Of a stretch of DNA of 51,946 nt, positions 8,301 to 15,630 are shown piece by piece. Below the pieces are notes generated by a model. The model saw only the letters and a program-made list of their open reading frames with translations. It searched no databases and had not been told where the DNA came from. Origin of the DNA: Ruminococcus flavefaciens (GTDB taxonomy: Bacteria > Bacillota > Clostridia > Oscillospirales > Ruminococcaceae); contig CACXEJ010000130.1 of assembly GCA_902766595.1 (NCBI GenBank), positions 1 through 51,946 on the forward strand. Reading direction: 5' to 3'. Numbering within the stretch: the first letter of the stretch is position 1; each line of letters starts with the position of its first letter. The translations under genes and the position numbers were made by a program.

Positions 8301-10982
8301 CTTGCCGCTGAGGGCTGAGTGGATACCGCCGAGGTCGATAACGAGCTCATCGTCAACATAGAGCCAGAAGTCGTCGTCGCCCTTGAACTCAAAGATGATG
8401 TCGTGTCCCCACGCATCGAGACCGCTGACAGTCTGAACGAAGGAAGCTCCCATTTCCATACCGAAATAATAATTGATATTCTCCTTATTGCCGGCAGAAA
8501 AAAGCGGCTCATATTTACGGGGATTGTCTTCTGACAAAAGACCTCTGTTACTATCATTGGTTCTCGCATCTGAGCTGTAAAGATTTTGGGGGTTGCTTGC
8601 AGAATAGTTGCCTGCTGATATATTGTTGTAAGGGAAGAATTGTCCGTGTCTAAGCGTTGTTTTTCCTTCATTGTTACTTGTACCGAGTTCACGGTATACA
8701 GTAAAATTGCCGTCATCTGTTTCTTTCAGCGTAGCAAAATTCTGGCAGCTGTCAAACTCAAAATAGCCGCTGGAATTGTAAACGCTTTCGAGGAAAAGGT
8801 GGTTTACATCTTTTGCACCCGCATAAAGGTCACCGAGATACTTATTATTTGATTTGGTAGCTGTCGGATAACCGTTTTCATCAATGGAATTCGACAGCAG
8901 TCCCTTGGTCTGTTTATCACTTAAAAACTGAGTATCAACAATGTAAGCGTTCTGCTCTGTCGCACCGTTTCCGCCTGACGTACCGGTGAAATCCTTCATC
9001 TTCATAGTGATGCCGTGTTCGGCGTTATCGACCGTTTTTACAGGGTGGAGTCTGTCGCTGAGGTTGAGCTCCTCAAGTGTTGCGAAATAGAACGGTATCG
9101 AAGTTGACTGCGAGCACGGTACAAGGCGCTTTTTTTCTTCGTCCGGCTTCATACCTATGTAAGCGTAATGGGCGTTGTCCCACGCGATGATGTCGGAATA
9201 GAATTCTCCGTTTCGGCGGCCGGGCATATTGATGCCAACATTGTCCTCAGAGAGCGTCTGATTGCCGGTTATCTGCGGAGCGATGTACTTCTCGGAATAG
9301 GGATTGTAGAGCTCATAGTAGTAGCTCGGCTCCTTGGTTACTTCATCGAGATACTCAGTGAATATCCATTCAAGCGAGCTTGTACCGTCGCCGAGCCACA
9401 GTATTTTACCGCCGCTCGCATAGCACGGATAGAGAGTTCCGTTATAGTCAACGGCATATATGTCATATCTCTTTGTATCCTCGTTCCAGATACGGGTATA
9501 TACTATGACCTTCTGTCCGTCCTTAACGTCAGAAACGCTTATTCTGTCAGCTGAATATGTAATGTAATCGCTGTCAGTAAGCTCTGCAAAGCCTATGAGA
9601 TTTATCCACGAATTATCAGCTTCGGAGGACAGACAGAATTTCTCGACAGTCTCTTCAGAAGTCTCAGTTCTTGAGAACACAACGTATTTTCCGCCGCAGG
9701 ACAGCTGTATCCTGCCGCTGCTGTCGGTGTCTGTTTTAAATTCGGAAGCGCTCTCGGCGCTGTCAGCAAGTATGAGTTCATCGCCGCTGACAGCAAGGTA
9801 CTTCGTACCGCCGGCTGTCTCAGCGGAAAGAGTGTACTTGCTGCCGCCTGCGGAATGGAATGTCCAGCTTGTGACCTCGCTGCCTTCATCGACGTAGAGC
9901 GTTATGCCGCTTTCATTAGCTGATTTCTGGTGAGTTACGAGCTGAATGAGGGTGTGGACTTTGCTGTCAGCCATAAGAGCATAGCCGTGAGTTCCATTGG
10001 CGTAGCTCATCAGACCGTAGGATTTGCCGTTGAGGGAGTCTTCCTCGTCAGGCACATAGTACATTTTTATCCTTGAATTAGTCGCGTTAGTATTGTCACT
10101 CCAGTAACGTATGCCGCTACCGCCATTTGAATGCTGAAGCCATTTATTAGCACTACTATGCTTAAGGTAGAACGAGTCAACTGTGGGAGCCGGACTAATA
10201 TAAAGCTCATCGCCGCTGCTGCTTAGTTCAATAAGGTTTCCATTCTTATTATGGAGATATTTTTTGACATTGTTCACATATGTGTACATTTTATAGCCGT
10301 TGTCGCTTTCTTCAAAAAACCATACAGCAGCATTTTCGATGTCAGTAGTTTCATTCAGAGCGTTATTTGAATTAACGTTACTTGTAAAGTATTTATTGGC
10401 TCCATAGTACAGGTAAAAACCAGCCTCAGCTCTGTCTCCGGTCAGTTCATCAACTGATTTGACAGTCTCTAATGACATCGCTTCAACTATCTCATAAACA
10501 CTGAACCCTGCCGCAGAAAATACTATCCTGCCGCTGCCGACAGTTACATACGGGACCTGTTCACGTCCGCCGTCGTCCCTTATATGCCAGAGCTCAAAAC
10601 CGCCGTCCTCAGGAATAGCAGGATCAGATATTTCGACCTGAATTGGGTGTTCACTATCCGGCTGGAATTCTTTGCCGCCGTCAGTTATGGTAATGTCGTA
10701 GGCTGCGATACCGTCATAGTCGTCAGAAACGTCGATCGCTTCGGCTTCAGCACCTTCGGGCATAAGGCCGTCAAGTCTGATGAGCTGTTCATCACTGCCG
10801 CTGTCCGGGTGGAGCTCAAAGCTCTGCTGACACAGCTCGTTATTCTCATTCTTTTCAGTAACAGCAGTCATCTGGCTGTCAACAGCGTAAACGTTCCGGA
10901 AAAACGTATTTCCGACAGCTGAAAACAGCATAGCAGCTGCACAAACAGCACTTACAAGGCGGTTTCTGAGGTCAATCTTCAT
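5310..10982 (-). CDS. LPXTG-type pilus tip / adhesin protein with fibro-slime-like domain
   Basis: Large secreted, sortase-anchored protein of about 1890 residues, probably the adhesive tip of the pilus encoded by this operon. Visible in order: signal peptide (basic start, then AVCAAAMLFSAVG and a cleavage region near FRNVYA); a region with trefoil-like sugar-binding repeats around residues 190-460 (short units such as KYFTSN, KYLHNK, KWLQHS); a fibro-slime/PA14-like domain around 870-960 with FKGDDDFWLYVDDELVIDLGG; several FctA/Cna-B-like and SpaA-like modules; then the sorting signal TVPTG, a hydrophobic helix and the basic tail KKRRAKR. AAGGAGG at 10991-10997 is 3 bases from the ATG at 10988 and 9 from the ATG at 10982; I prefer 10982. 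Its start overlaps the minor pilin stop. The repeats are judged by eye, so domain borders are approximate. Confidence 0.88.
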   Translation of the reverse strand: MKIDLRNRLVSAVCAAAMLFSAVGNTFFRNVYAVDSQMTAVTEKNENNELCQQSFELHPDSGSDEQLIRLDGLMPEGAEAEAIDVSDDYDGIAAYDITITDGGKEFQPDSEHPIQVEISDPAIPEDGGFELWHIRDDGGREQVPYVTVGSGRIVFSAAGFSVYEIVEAMSLETVKSVDELTGDRAEAGFYLYYGANKYFTSNVNSNNALNETTDIENAAVWFFEESDNGYKMYTYVNNVKKYLHNKNGNLIELSSSGDELYISPAPTVDSFYLKHSSANKWLQHSNGGSGIRYWSDNTNATNSRIKMYYVPDEEDSLNGKSYGLMSYANGTHGYALMADSKVHTLIQLVTHQKSANESGITLYVDEGSEVTSWTFHSAGGSKYTLSAETAGGTKYLAVSGDELILADSAESASEFKTDTDSSGRIQLSCGGKYVVFSRTETSEETVEKFCLSSEADNSWINLIGFAELTDSDYITYSADRISVSDVKDGQKVIVYTRIWNEDTKRYDIYAVDYNGTLYPCYASGGKILWLGDGTSSLEWIFTEYLDEVTKEPSYYYELYNPYSEKYIAPQITGNQTLSEDNVGINMPGRRNGEFYSDIIAWDNAHYAYIGMKPDEEKKRLVPCSQSTSIPFYFATLEELNLSDRLHPVKTVDNAEHGITMKMKDFTGTSGGNGATEQNAYIVDTQFLSDKQTKGLLSNSIDENGYPTATKSNNKYLGDLYAGAKDVNHLFLESVYNSSGYFEFDSCQNFATLKETDDGNFTVYRELGTSNNEGKTTLRHGQFFPYNNISAGNYSASNPQNLYSSDARTNDSNRGLLSEDNPRKYEPLFSAGNKENINYYFGMEMGASFVQTVSGLDAWGHDIIFEFKGDDDFWLYVDDELVIDLGGIHSALSGKVNFRTGEVEVNGEKTTLIDIFRANYEARNETDIDGKLAEIFEDNGNGGKIFKDYTTHTMRVFYMERGAGASNLHMRFNLASVTPGHVVVSKTLSGEGADVLDKDFVEYPFQIYYTENDGEGGSAGEEKLLRNDDEHVRVTYQNSNQPVTYVKKYRPPGFSEEQAYESIYFLNPKKNAEISFPDNTISYRIVECAVDHTVYGNVMINGAEVPADRIEIVGDLRSYSSGLNSAEDRPTINFDNFVNDDVIKDLYITKKLVDENNNVITDDPATFSFRLYISSVDVSADEIPLADMYKYYVLTADKRMCRFDYDTQKFVPTDLTYSQDTVRAVEEGNVEGITVDTVTFLTSGWGSVSGIPAGYTICVPGLPVGSVFKVTEDVKSGYGLMKYECVLGEKTNADGSTEPIASYHQYDGNPANVGKVIAEESPQMEVYNKKGYGLTVKKRWSDTSITTYHEPVYTAVYVDGELLEGSVRQIVSPSTSAYYFWTTLKSKTGGLPRTGFDGYVVREVKLTGQPVADPDGVVTGYDEITPLNSGDSISLTAKRTAAATPTGESPEKSFNYVAEYEQGTEEGSSRTDTIINNREGGIAVRLFKWNSTVPLKGGQFTLTDSSGDMIGSYVSDASGIVTMLYNFEPDQLYTLTENVSPKGYIGLQKKLCFKVNTDETVSLYCEDGITEWSAADSGWADWKNGQNGITAYVDVYNKSFNFKIVKTDSEDSDIKLDSAHFALYKQANTTISGYVKNKAPMTGFEDLKTVDGEVDICGGSSGRVINPGVNGAIFFLTETAAPMSYSKLEDDVIFRISPLGVPSLITNSYNGQLVETEDSYIYTLSVPNVKDTSTVPLTIHKHVNGTNGSTVKQFGFTLKVSGAAEGTEYAWSKNGDPQITPLTPDSTFTMKHDDTVVIMLPPGSAVTVTEDNGEYETTFRLGDGDAEKVNSKAFTVSGPVTLEVTNTLQGTVPTGISNTIALSLCLVLLPAFTIGYILYVKKRRAKRSAAN

Positions 10983-11829
10983 TCTCATCGCCCTCCTTGC
11001 CTGTTATGCGCTTCAATACCAGAGCGATCACAGCAGCTGCAAACGCCGCGAGCAGTGTGAGCCTCAAAGCCCGTGCAGGGAAATTATCGCCGGTCAGAAC
11101 ATCTGTAAGAAAACCGCCGATAGTTTTATCACCGCCGCCCGCTTCGGACGCTTTAGTGCCATTTTCCACGTTATTGTCAGCTGCATCAGACGTTCCGGTC
11201 GCAGTATCTGCGTCAGCAGAAGCTGAAGCATCAGTCAGACCAGCATTGGAGGAAGCGCTGGTCACATCTGTTTCCGGAGTATCTCCTGCTGATGATGCCG
11301 TATCAGTTTCAGGAAGTGCCGACTCAGTCGTGAAGGCGGCTGTATCGGATGAGGTCTCAGTCTCATTCTGATCTTTTCCTGAATGCCTGATCTGGTTTTC
11401 AAATACTATTTCCCCGGATTTCGAGTCATTTTCGCCTGTGTGAGCAATAATGGAGTAATTCAGTTCATCATTGCTGTCAATAACGGTATAGACTGTAATA
11501 TTGTAAACCTTAGTGTCGTACTGTATATCAGTGCTTTGACCTGGGAACTCGTAGATCTTATAGTTGAACGTTCCAGGCTCGGTGATATCCAGCTCGAAAA
11601 AGCTGCTTTCTGCCTCAGTTATCTCAAGAGTATCGGAGACAGGTGCCGGACAATACTCGTTTTCGGGTTCCATTTTTATCGTGTAGGTATGCAGCCTGCC
11701 GTTTGCTGCATCAAGACAGCTTACCGGTATCTTTGCATTTACAGCTTCATACGCGTTCACAGACAAAGGAGTCAGAGCGGAGAGCAGACACAGAGCTGCA
11801 ATTGAAACTGCACTTTTTATAAACTTCAT
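10972..11829 (-). CDS. Minor (base) pilin, FctB-like, with Spy0128-type isopeptide domain
   Basis: 285 residues. A signal peptide (MKFIKSAVSIAALCLLSA, cleavage near VNAYEA) is followed by one pilin isopeptide-linker-type domain at about 30-150, recognisable from DITEPGTFNYKIYE and YDTKVYNITVYT. A long Ser/Thr/Ala/Asp-rich spacer (about 155-235) leads to a C-terminal hydrophobic helix and a charged tail. No canonical sorting motif is present; VLTGD stands where the neighbours have LPTG or VPTG, so it is either an atypical sortase substrate or simply membrane-held. By position (sortase, then small pilin) and size it matches the base pilin FctB of streptococcal FCT islands. AAAGGAGGG precedes the ATG at 11829. 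The tip gene starts inside its 3' end, consistent with coupling. Confidence 0.8.
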   Translation of the reverse strand: MKFIKSAVSIAALCLLSALTPLSVNAYEAVNAKIPVSCLDAANGRLHTYTIKMEPENEYCPAPVSDTLEITEAESSFFELDITEPGTFNYKIYEFPGQSTDIQYDTKVYNITVYTVIDSNDELNYSIIAHTGENDSKSGEIVFENQIRHSGKDQNETETSSDTAAFTTESALPETDTASSAGDTPETDVTSASSNAGLTDASASADADTATGTSDAADNNVENGTKASEAGGGDKTIGGFLTDVLTGDNFPARALRLTLLAAFAAAVIALVLKRITGKEGDENED

Positions 11830-11853
11830 ATGTATGCCCTCCTTTCAGAATTA

Positions 11854-12555
11854 TCATTGCTCTCTGATGTAGCAGAAAACCACTATTCTTGAGATAGAAC
11901 CCGCATCGGTGCAGGTCGAGAGACCGAGTATGCGCGAACCGCCGTCTATCTCAGTGAGATCAGATTTATCAAGTATGAAGCCGGTTATAGAGTCCTGCTC
12001 CATATCGAATACAGTTTTTTCTCTTCCGCTGACCTTGAACGCGGAAAAGACTTCAATATCATATACCTTTTCGGCATTTCTGCCGACCATAAGAGTCCCC
12101 GTCCGGTGCTCCTGCAGATAGGTCTCGCTCAGGAAATCATCGAGCGCTCCGAACATTTTGCCATAGTCCATATGATGACCATAAATAAGTGAAAACTTAT
12201 CGGTGAAGTCCGGGCTGCTCCTGCTGTCAAGAAAAATGCTTCCGGTCAGGGAGTAATCTCCGAATGGATCAGTATTCAGAAAATGCGAATTGTCGCTGCC
12301 CTGCATAACAGGGTAGTCGATATTGGTATTGTCGATCGTGATCCAGCCGACCATTTCGTCCGTTATCGGGGAGTCCTTCTGGGCGTCGGGATCCTTCGGA
12401 TCCGGCTTGTAGCGCAGTATACTCTTATCGAGCGCATTGTAGTAGATGTAATAATTGTCATAGATCTGCCATATGCCTATCAGCATAATGAAGCCGAATA
12501 CCGCTATAATAAGCCAGCCGTAAAGCTCGTTGAGCTTTTTCCAGAATTTGAGCAA
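11854..12555 (-). CDS. srtB: Class B sortase (pilus polymerase)
   Basis: Membrane-anchored cysteine transpeptidase that cuts the sorting motifs of the pilins and joins subunits by isopeptide bonds. 233 residues: an N-terminal transmembrane helix (about 13-30), then the catalytic domain with His in YGHHMDYGKMF (H127), Cys in LSTCTDAG (C215) and Arg in SISR (R223), the class B triad order. The start is a TTG at 12555, since the frame is closed by a TGA at 12571-12573 and no ATG occurs before the membrane segment. It begins 5 bases after the major pilin stop, with only a distant GAGGA upstream, so it is probably made at low level by coupling. In group A Streptococcus the FCT pilus polymerase is also a class B sortase, working on VPTG-like motifs, which fits the motifs here. 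Confidence 0.93.
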   Translation of the reverse strand: MLKFWKKLNELYGWLIIAVFGFIMLIGIWQIYDNYYIYYNALDKSILRYKPDPKDPDAQKDSPITDEMVGWITIDNTNIDYPVMQGSDNSHFLNTDPFGDYSLTGSIFLDSRSSPDFTDKFSLIYGHHMDYGKMFGALDDFLSETYLQEHRTGTLMVGRNAEKVYDIEVFSAFKVSGREKTVFDMEQDSITGFILDKSDLTEIDGGSRILGLSTCTDAGSISRIVVFCYIREQ

Positions 12556-12560
12556 GGCGC

Positions 12561-13841
12561 TTATTCTTCCTCAGACTTTTTCTTTCTGAGATAGACAGTT
12601 CCGGCGGCAACGCCTGCGATACCGAGAGCTGCGATAGCTGCCGAGCCTGCAACAGTCATAAGCACACCTGTGGGGAGAGTGCCGGCTTTGTCGTTGGTAA
12701 ATGTTACCACTGCATTGCTTTTCAGATATGTATCGGCTATTGTGTAAGTTTTGTCAGCGCTGCTTTCTGCACTGTTTGCTTCACCGGCTATATCAGTTCC
12801 TTCGCCGGTTTTGTCACCTGTCTTAGTATCACCTGAAACTGTAATATCCGGAGTATAAGTCTCCTGATACTCTGTTATCTCATAGCCGAGACCGCTGGGA
12901 ATTCCCTTGATCTCAATGTTGTGACCGCTGCAAAGATAGAATGAATAGCCGTCGCCTTTAAGCTGACCGTATGTGATAGTGGTTATAATATTTGCTGTTT
13001 TCATATCTGCGGCTTCGTAAATAGTATCGCCGGTCTTTGAAGGCGTCTTCTCATAATTACCTGCAAGCAGGAACGTATCATTGTCATTTATAGCAAGATT
13101 GTCAGCATTTGTCAGCTTGACATTGATCTTGAAGTGCTTATCCTTTGAGCCCTGATTACCGGTAACGTTTTTCGTGATCTGAATATTATTAGTGCCGTAA
13201 TTATTAGTAAAACCGGTAGATTTTGTGTTTGTTCCGTAATAGAGAACAAATCCCTGAACAGAGAGTTCACCATCTGATGTATTCTGAACGTAAATATCAA
13301 GATTGCGCGTAGGATTTGTATCTGCTGAGATACCGGCAACACTTTCAGCGTTAGTCTCGGTAATAATATAGCGGTATATACCGGGCTCAGAGAATGTTAC
13401 GCCCGAAAGATCAAGCGTCAATGCTTTTGAAATATACTTTTCATCTTCGGTATTGTCAGTAGTAGAAAAGGCTATTGTCTTATCGCCTTTATTCTGTTCA
13501 GATTTAGTCTTGGCATTATCTGCTGTCGAGAAGCTGACAGTTGCTTTAGTATCATTTGTTGTATTGAGAGCAACATTGTTTTCTGCATCAGCCTTGAACT
13601 TGATACCAGCAGGTCCGGCTTTTACATCTCCTGATGCTTCAGCAGATTCAACTTGAAAATCAAAGCTGACATTAGGAACAGTTGCTTCGTTTTTCATAAC
13701 GAGATACTTGTCAAACGTATAGGTACCGCCTGTTATGGGTGTATAGTTCGCAGCCGCACCCGCATTAACAGGCACAGCGGTGCAGGCCATAGCTGCAAGA
13801 CCGAGTGAAGCCACAACAGCTGCAATTCTTTTGTTTTTCAT
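12561..13841 (-). CDS. Major pilin (backbone), FctA/Spy0128-like, LPTG anchored
   Basis: 426-residue pilus shaft subunit. The signal peptide ends near PVNAGAA. The mature N-terminus carries YTPITGGTYTFDKYLVM, typical of clostridial FctA-type backbone pilins. Two isopeptide-type beta domains follow; the first includes VTFSEPGIYRYIITE and NLDIYVQN, the second IQITKNVTG and GLGYEITEYQETY. The C-terminus is GTLPTGV, a hydrophobic helix and the tail RKKKSEEE, the sorting signal. The RBS TAAGGAGG is among the best in the operon and fits an abundant product. The gene is visibly more A/T-rich than its neighbours, as often seen for surface antigens. It lies between the SipA-like gene and the sortase, the FCT order. 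Confidence 0.9.
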   Translation of the reverse strand: MKNKRIAAVVASLGLAAMACTAVPVNAGAAANYTPITGGTYTFDKYLVMKNEATVPNVSFDFQVESAEASGDVKAGPAGIKFKADAENNVALNTTNDTKATVSFSTADNAKTKSEQNKGDKTIAFSTTDNTEDEKYISKALTLDLSGVTFSEPGIYRYIITETNAESVAGISADTNPTRNLDIYVQNTSDGELSVQGFVLYYGTNTKSTGFTNNYGTNNIQITKNVTGNQGSKDKHFKINVKLTNADNLAINDNDTFLLAGNYEKTPSKTGDTIYEAADMKTANIITTITYGQLKGDGYSFYLCSGHNIEIKGIPSGLGYEITEYQETYTPDITVSGDTKTGDKTGEGTDIAGEANSAESSADKTYTIADTYLKSNAVVTFTNDKAGTLPTGVLMTVAGSAAIAALGIAGVAAGTVYLRKKKSEEE

Positions 13842-13874
13842 ATATTTTTCCTCCTTAAAATATATACATTGTTT

Positions 13875-14456
13875 TTATATTCCGCGCATCCTCATCGTGA
13901 ACACCACAGCTCCCCTGACGTCCTTTAGCGGTATACCGCCGTATGTTCTGCTGTCAGAGATGTCGCTGCGGAAATCGTTCATAACGAACACGCATTTGTC
14001 AGGAACTTTGTATGGGTAAGTTATCGCCGAGCCCTCCGGCGAAGTCTGGTAGACTGCGTTTTCAGAGATCGGATAATCGTTGACAGTAATGAAGTCGTTG
14101 AATATTGCGACCTCATCGCCGCCAAAAGCGATAACGCGTCCGAATTTAGTTTTGCCGTCCTTTTTGTAGACGATCATCGTACCTTCCTTGAGATCGGCAC
14201 GGCGGTAAGTCAGGCAGAAGTCGCCGTCCTTTATTGAGGGATAAGCGCTGTTGGTATGGCAAACAAAAACGCCTGCGATGAAAGTAAAAACGAACCACAG
14301 CACGAAAGCGGTAACGGCAAACTTTATACCGAATGAAACAGCGTAGTGTTTTGCTGTACGCTTTTTCTTCGGCTTTACAGCAGCAGCCGGTGCACTGCTC
14401 TGAACATCATCGGCGTTTTCAGAAGCCTTTTCAGCAGAAATATCATTCTCGGTCAC
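13875..14456 (-). CDS. SipA-like signal peptidase I homologue of the pilus operon
   Basis: 193 residues, S26 family. A low-complexity, basic N-terminus (to about 38) precedes one membrane helix (about 40-65) and the peptidase fold. The Ser-box is present as NSAYPSIKDGD (S70), but in the Lys-box the residue aligned with the general base is Gly: KFGRVIAFGGDEV (G106 just before RVI, where active enzymes have Lys). Streptococcal SipA in FCT pilus loci likewise lacks the catalytic pair and serves pilus assembly. I infer a pilus-specific assembly factor rather than a general signal peptidase. K104, two residues away, might substitute, so loss of activity is not certain. It starts at a GTG (14456) behind GGGAGGGA and is the first gene of the operon. 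Confidence 0.85.
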   Translation of the reverse strand: MTENDISAEKASENADDVQSSAPAAAVKPKKKRTAKHYAVSFGIKFAVTAFVLWFVFTFIAGVFVCHTNSAYPSIKDGDFCLTYRRADLKEGTMIVYKKDGKTKFGRVIAFGGDEVAIFNDFITVNDYPISENAVYQTSPEGSAITYPYKVPDKCVFVMNDFRSDISDSRTYGGIPLKDVRGAVVFTMRMRGI

Positions 14457-14680
14457 CAGATCCCTCCCTAAAAAACAAAAATCACCTCAACAGAGCATAA
14501 TGCCGCACGGCGCACCCCATTGAAGTGATAATATAGCTTTATACAAGTATGCTGCTTGTTTGCAATGTCACCTGTTAACAATGGGCATTTCGCCTTTGTT
14601 GATACAGCTCTCTTTTAGTCTGTTGCAGCATTAATATCTATTTTTATGTATGCTGCCTGATTTTTAAAACTCCAAAGCCT

Positions 14681-14709
14681 ATTATACTACTATAAATAAG
14701 CAATGTCAA
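14681..14709 (-). promoter_or_regulatory. Promoter of the pilus operon
   Basis: On the minus strand TTGACA (14704-14709) and TATAAT (14681-14686) with exactly 17 bases between, a full sigma-A consensus. It predicts a start near 14674 and an untranslated leader of about 217 bases before the GTG at 14456. Confidence 0.85.
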
Positions 14710-14882
14710 CCATTTACAAGTAAAAAACACATTTTTAAACAAATCGCAGATCTATCGTTAAAATACAGAACAAAATATCATCCAGCGCGCAAATTTCGAC
14801 TGAAAACACACAATAAATGTTGAAAACGCTGTCCAAAAATCCTGTATTCTGAAAATTAACCTAATTTTTAGAAATAAAGCTA

Positions 14883-14911
14883 TTGATTTAGATTTAGATT
14901 TGTGGTATACT
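14883..14911 (+). promoter_or_regulatory. Promoter of the XRE-cupin / acyl-CoA synthetase genes
   Basis: TTGATT (14883-14888), a 17-base spacer, TATACT (14906-14911), with TGG just before the -10 (extended -10). Predicted start near 14918. Confidence 0.75.
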
Positions 14912-15045
14912 ATAAAAATGGACTGTTTCAATTATGCACCTTTTACATAAAAGCTGCAATGCGGCAAGGTCGGAAGCCGGCTTTCTTCTGCCGGATCTCC
15001 CCTGCCGCCCTCAGATATATTAATCACCTTCAAGGAGGTAACGCT

Positions 15046-15591
15046 ATGGAAATTATCAACGAAATAGCAGCAAGGATCCGCGAACTGCGCGAGGTCTGCG
15101 ATTACACACAGGAAAAGCTCGCCAAGGAACTCGACCTTACTACAGAACAGTACGCAGCCTACGAAGAACACGGTGACTTCCCGATCAGTGTGATCTACGA
15201 GATCGCCAACAAGTTCGGCGTCGATTTCAACGAACTCGTTACCGGCGAACCGAGCCGCATCGACACATATCACGTCGTGCGCCGCGGCAACGGAAAGAGC
15301 ATCAGCAGATATGAAGGTTACAGATTCAAGGATCTTGCTTTCCGCTATGCAGACAAGATAATGCAGCCGCTCCTCGTGACCATTGAGCCTTCGGACGAGC
15401 CTGCAAAGCTTGTAAAACACGCAGGTCAGGAATTCAACCTTGTGCTCAAGGGAACTATCGCAGTCGTCTTTGAGGATCAGGAAATAATCCTCAATGAAGG
15501 CGATTCTATCTACTTCAACCCCACTTACGCACACGGACAGCGCTGTGTCGGCGACAGCAAGGCAAGATTTCTTACAGTTATCGCCGAATAA
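15046..15591 (+). CDS. XRE-family regulator with C-terminal cupin domain
   Basis: 181-residue predicted DNA-binding regulator with a small-ligand sensing cupin. Residues about 7-62 form a helix-turn-helix of the Cro/C1 type (IRELREVCDYTQEKLAKEL, then EQYAAYEEHGDFP). Residues about 110-180 form a single cupin barrel with HAGQEFNLVLKG, LNEGDSIYFNP and YAHGQRCVG. AAGGAGG at 15032-15038 fixes the ATG at 15046, although the frame is open further upstream. It lies 39 bases before an acyl-CoA synthetase on the same strand. XRE-cupin/AMP-ligase pairs recur in Clostridia, so it probably controls that gene in response to its substrate or product. The ligand is unknown. Confidence 0.9.
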   Translation: MEIINEIAARIRELREVCDYTQEKLAKELDLTTEQYAAYEEHGDFPISVIYEIANKFGVDFNELVTGEPSRIDTYHVVRRGNGKSISRYEGYRFKDLAFRYADKIMQPLLVTIEPSDEPAKLVKHAGQEFNLVLKGTIAVVFEDQEIILNEGDSIYFNPTYAHGQRCVGDSKARFLTVIAE

Positions 15592-15630
15592 TCAAGTTTT
15601 TGACTGCAATACAAAGGAGTTTTAAGTGAA

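Larger units (their letters stand above)
14457..15045. other. Divergent intergenic region, pilus operon / XRE regulator
   Basis: 589 bases without a gene. It holds the consensus minus-strand promoter at 14681-14709 with its long leader (14457-14674) and, 170 bases away, the plus-strand promoter at 14883-14911. The plus-strand leader (about 14918-15031) contains a G/C-rich stretch, 14957-15010, that can fold around GCCGG/CCGGC. An inverted repeat AAAATTA-ACC-TAATTTT lies at 14852-14868, and GATTTA is repeated in tandem over the plus-strand -35. I see no known riboswitch. Confidence 0.6.

Noticed and set aside
5310-10982. Thioester adhesin domain (Cpa-like) in the tip protein
   Set aside because: No convincing Cys/Gln thioester motif pair was visible; the fibro-slime-like domain is a better description.
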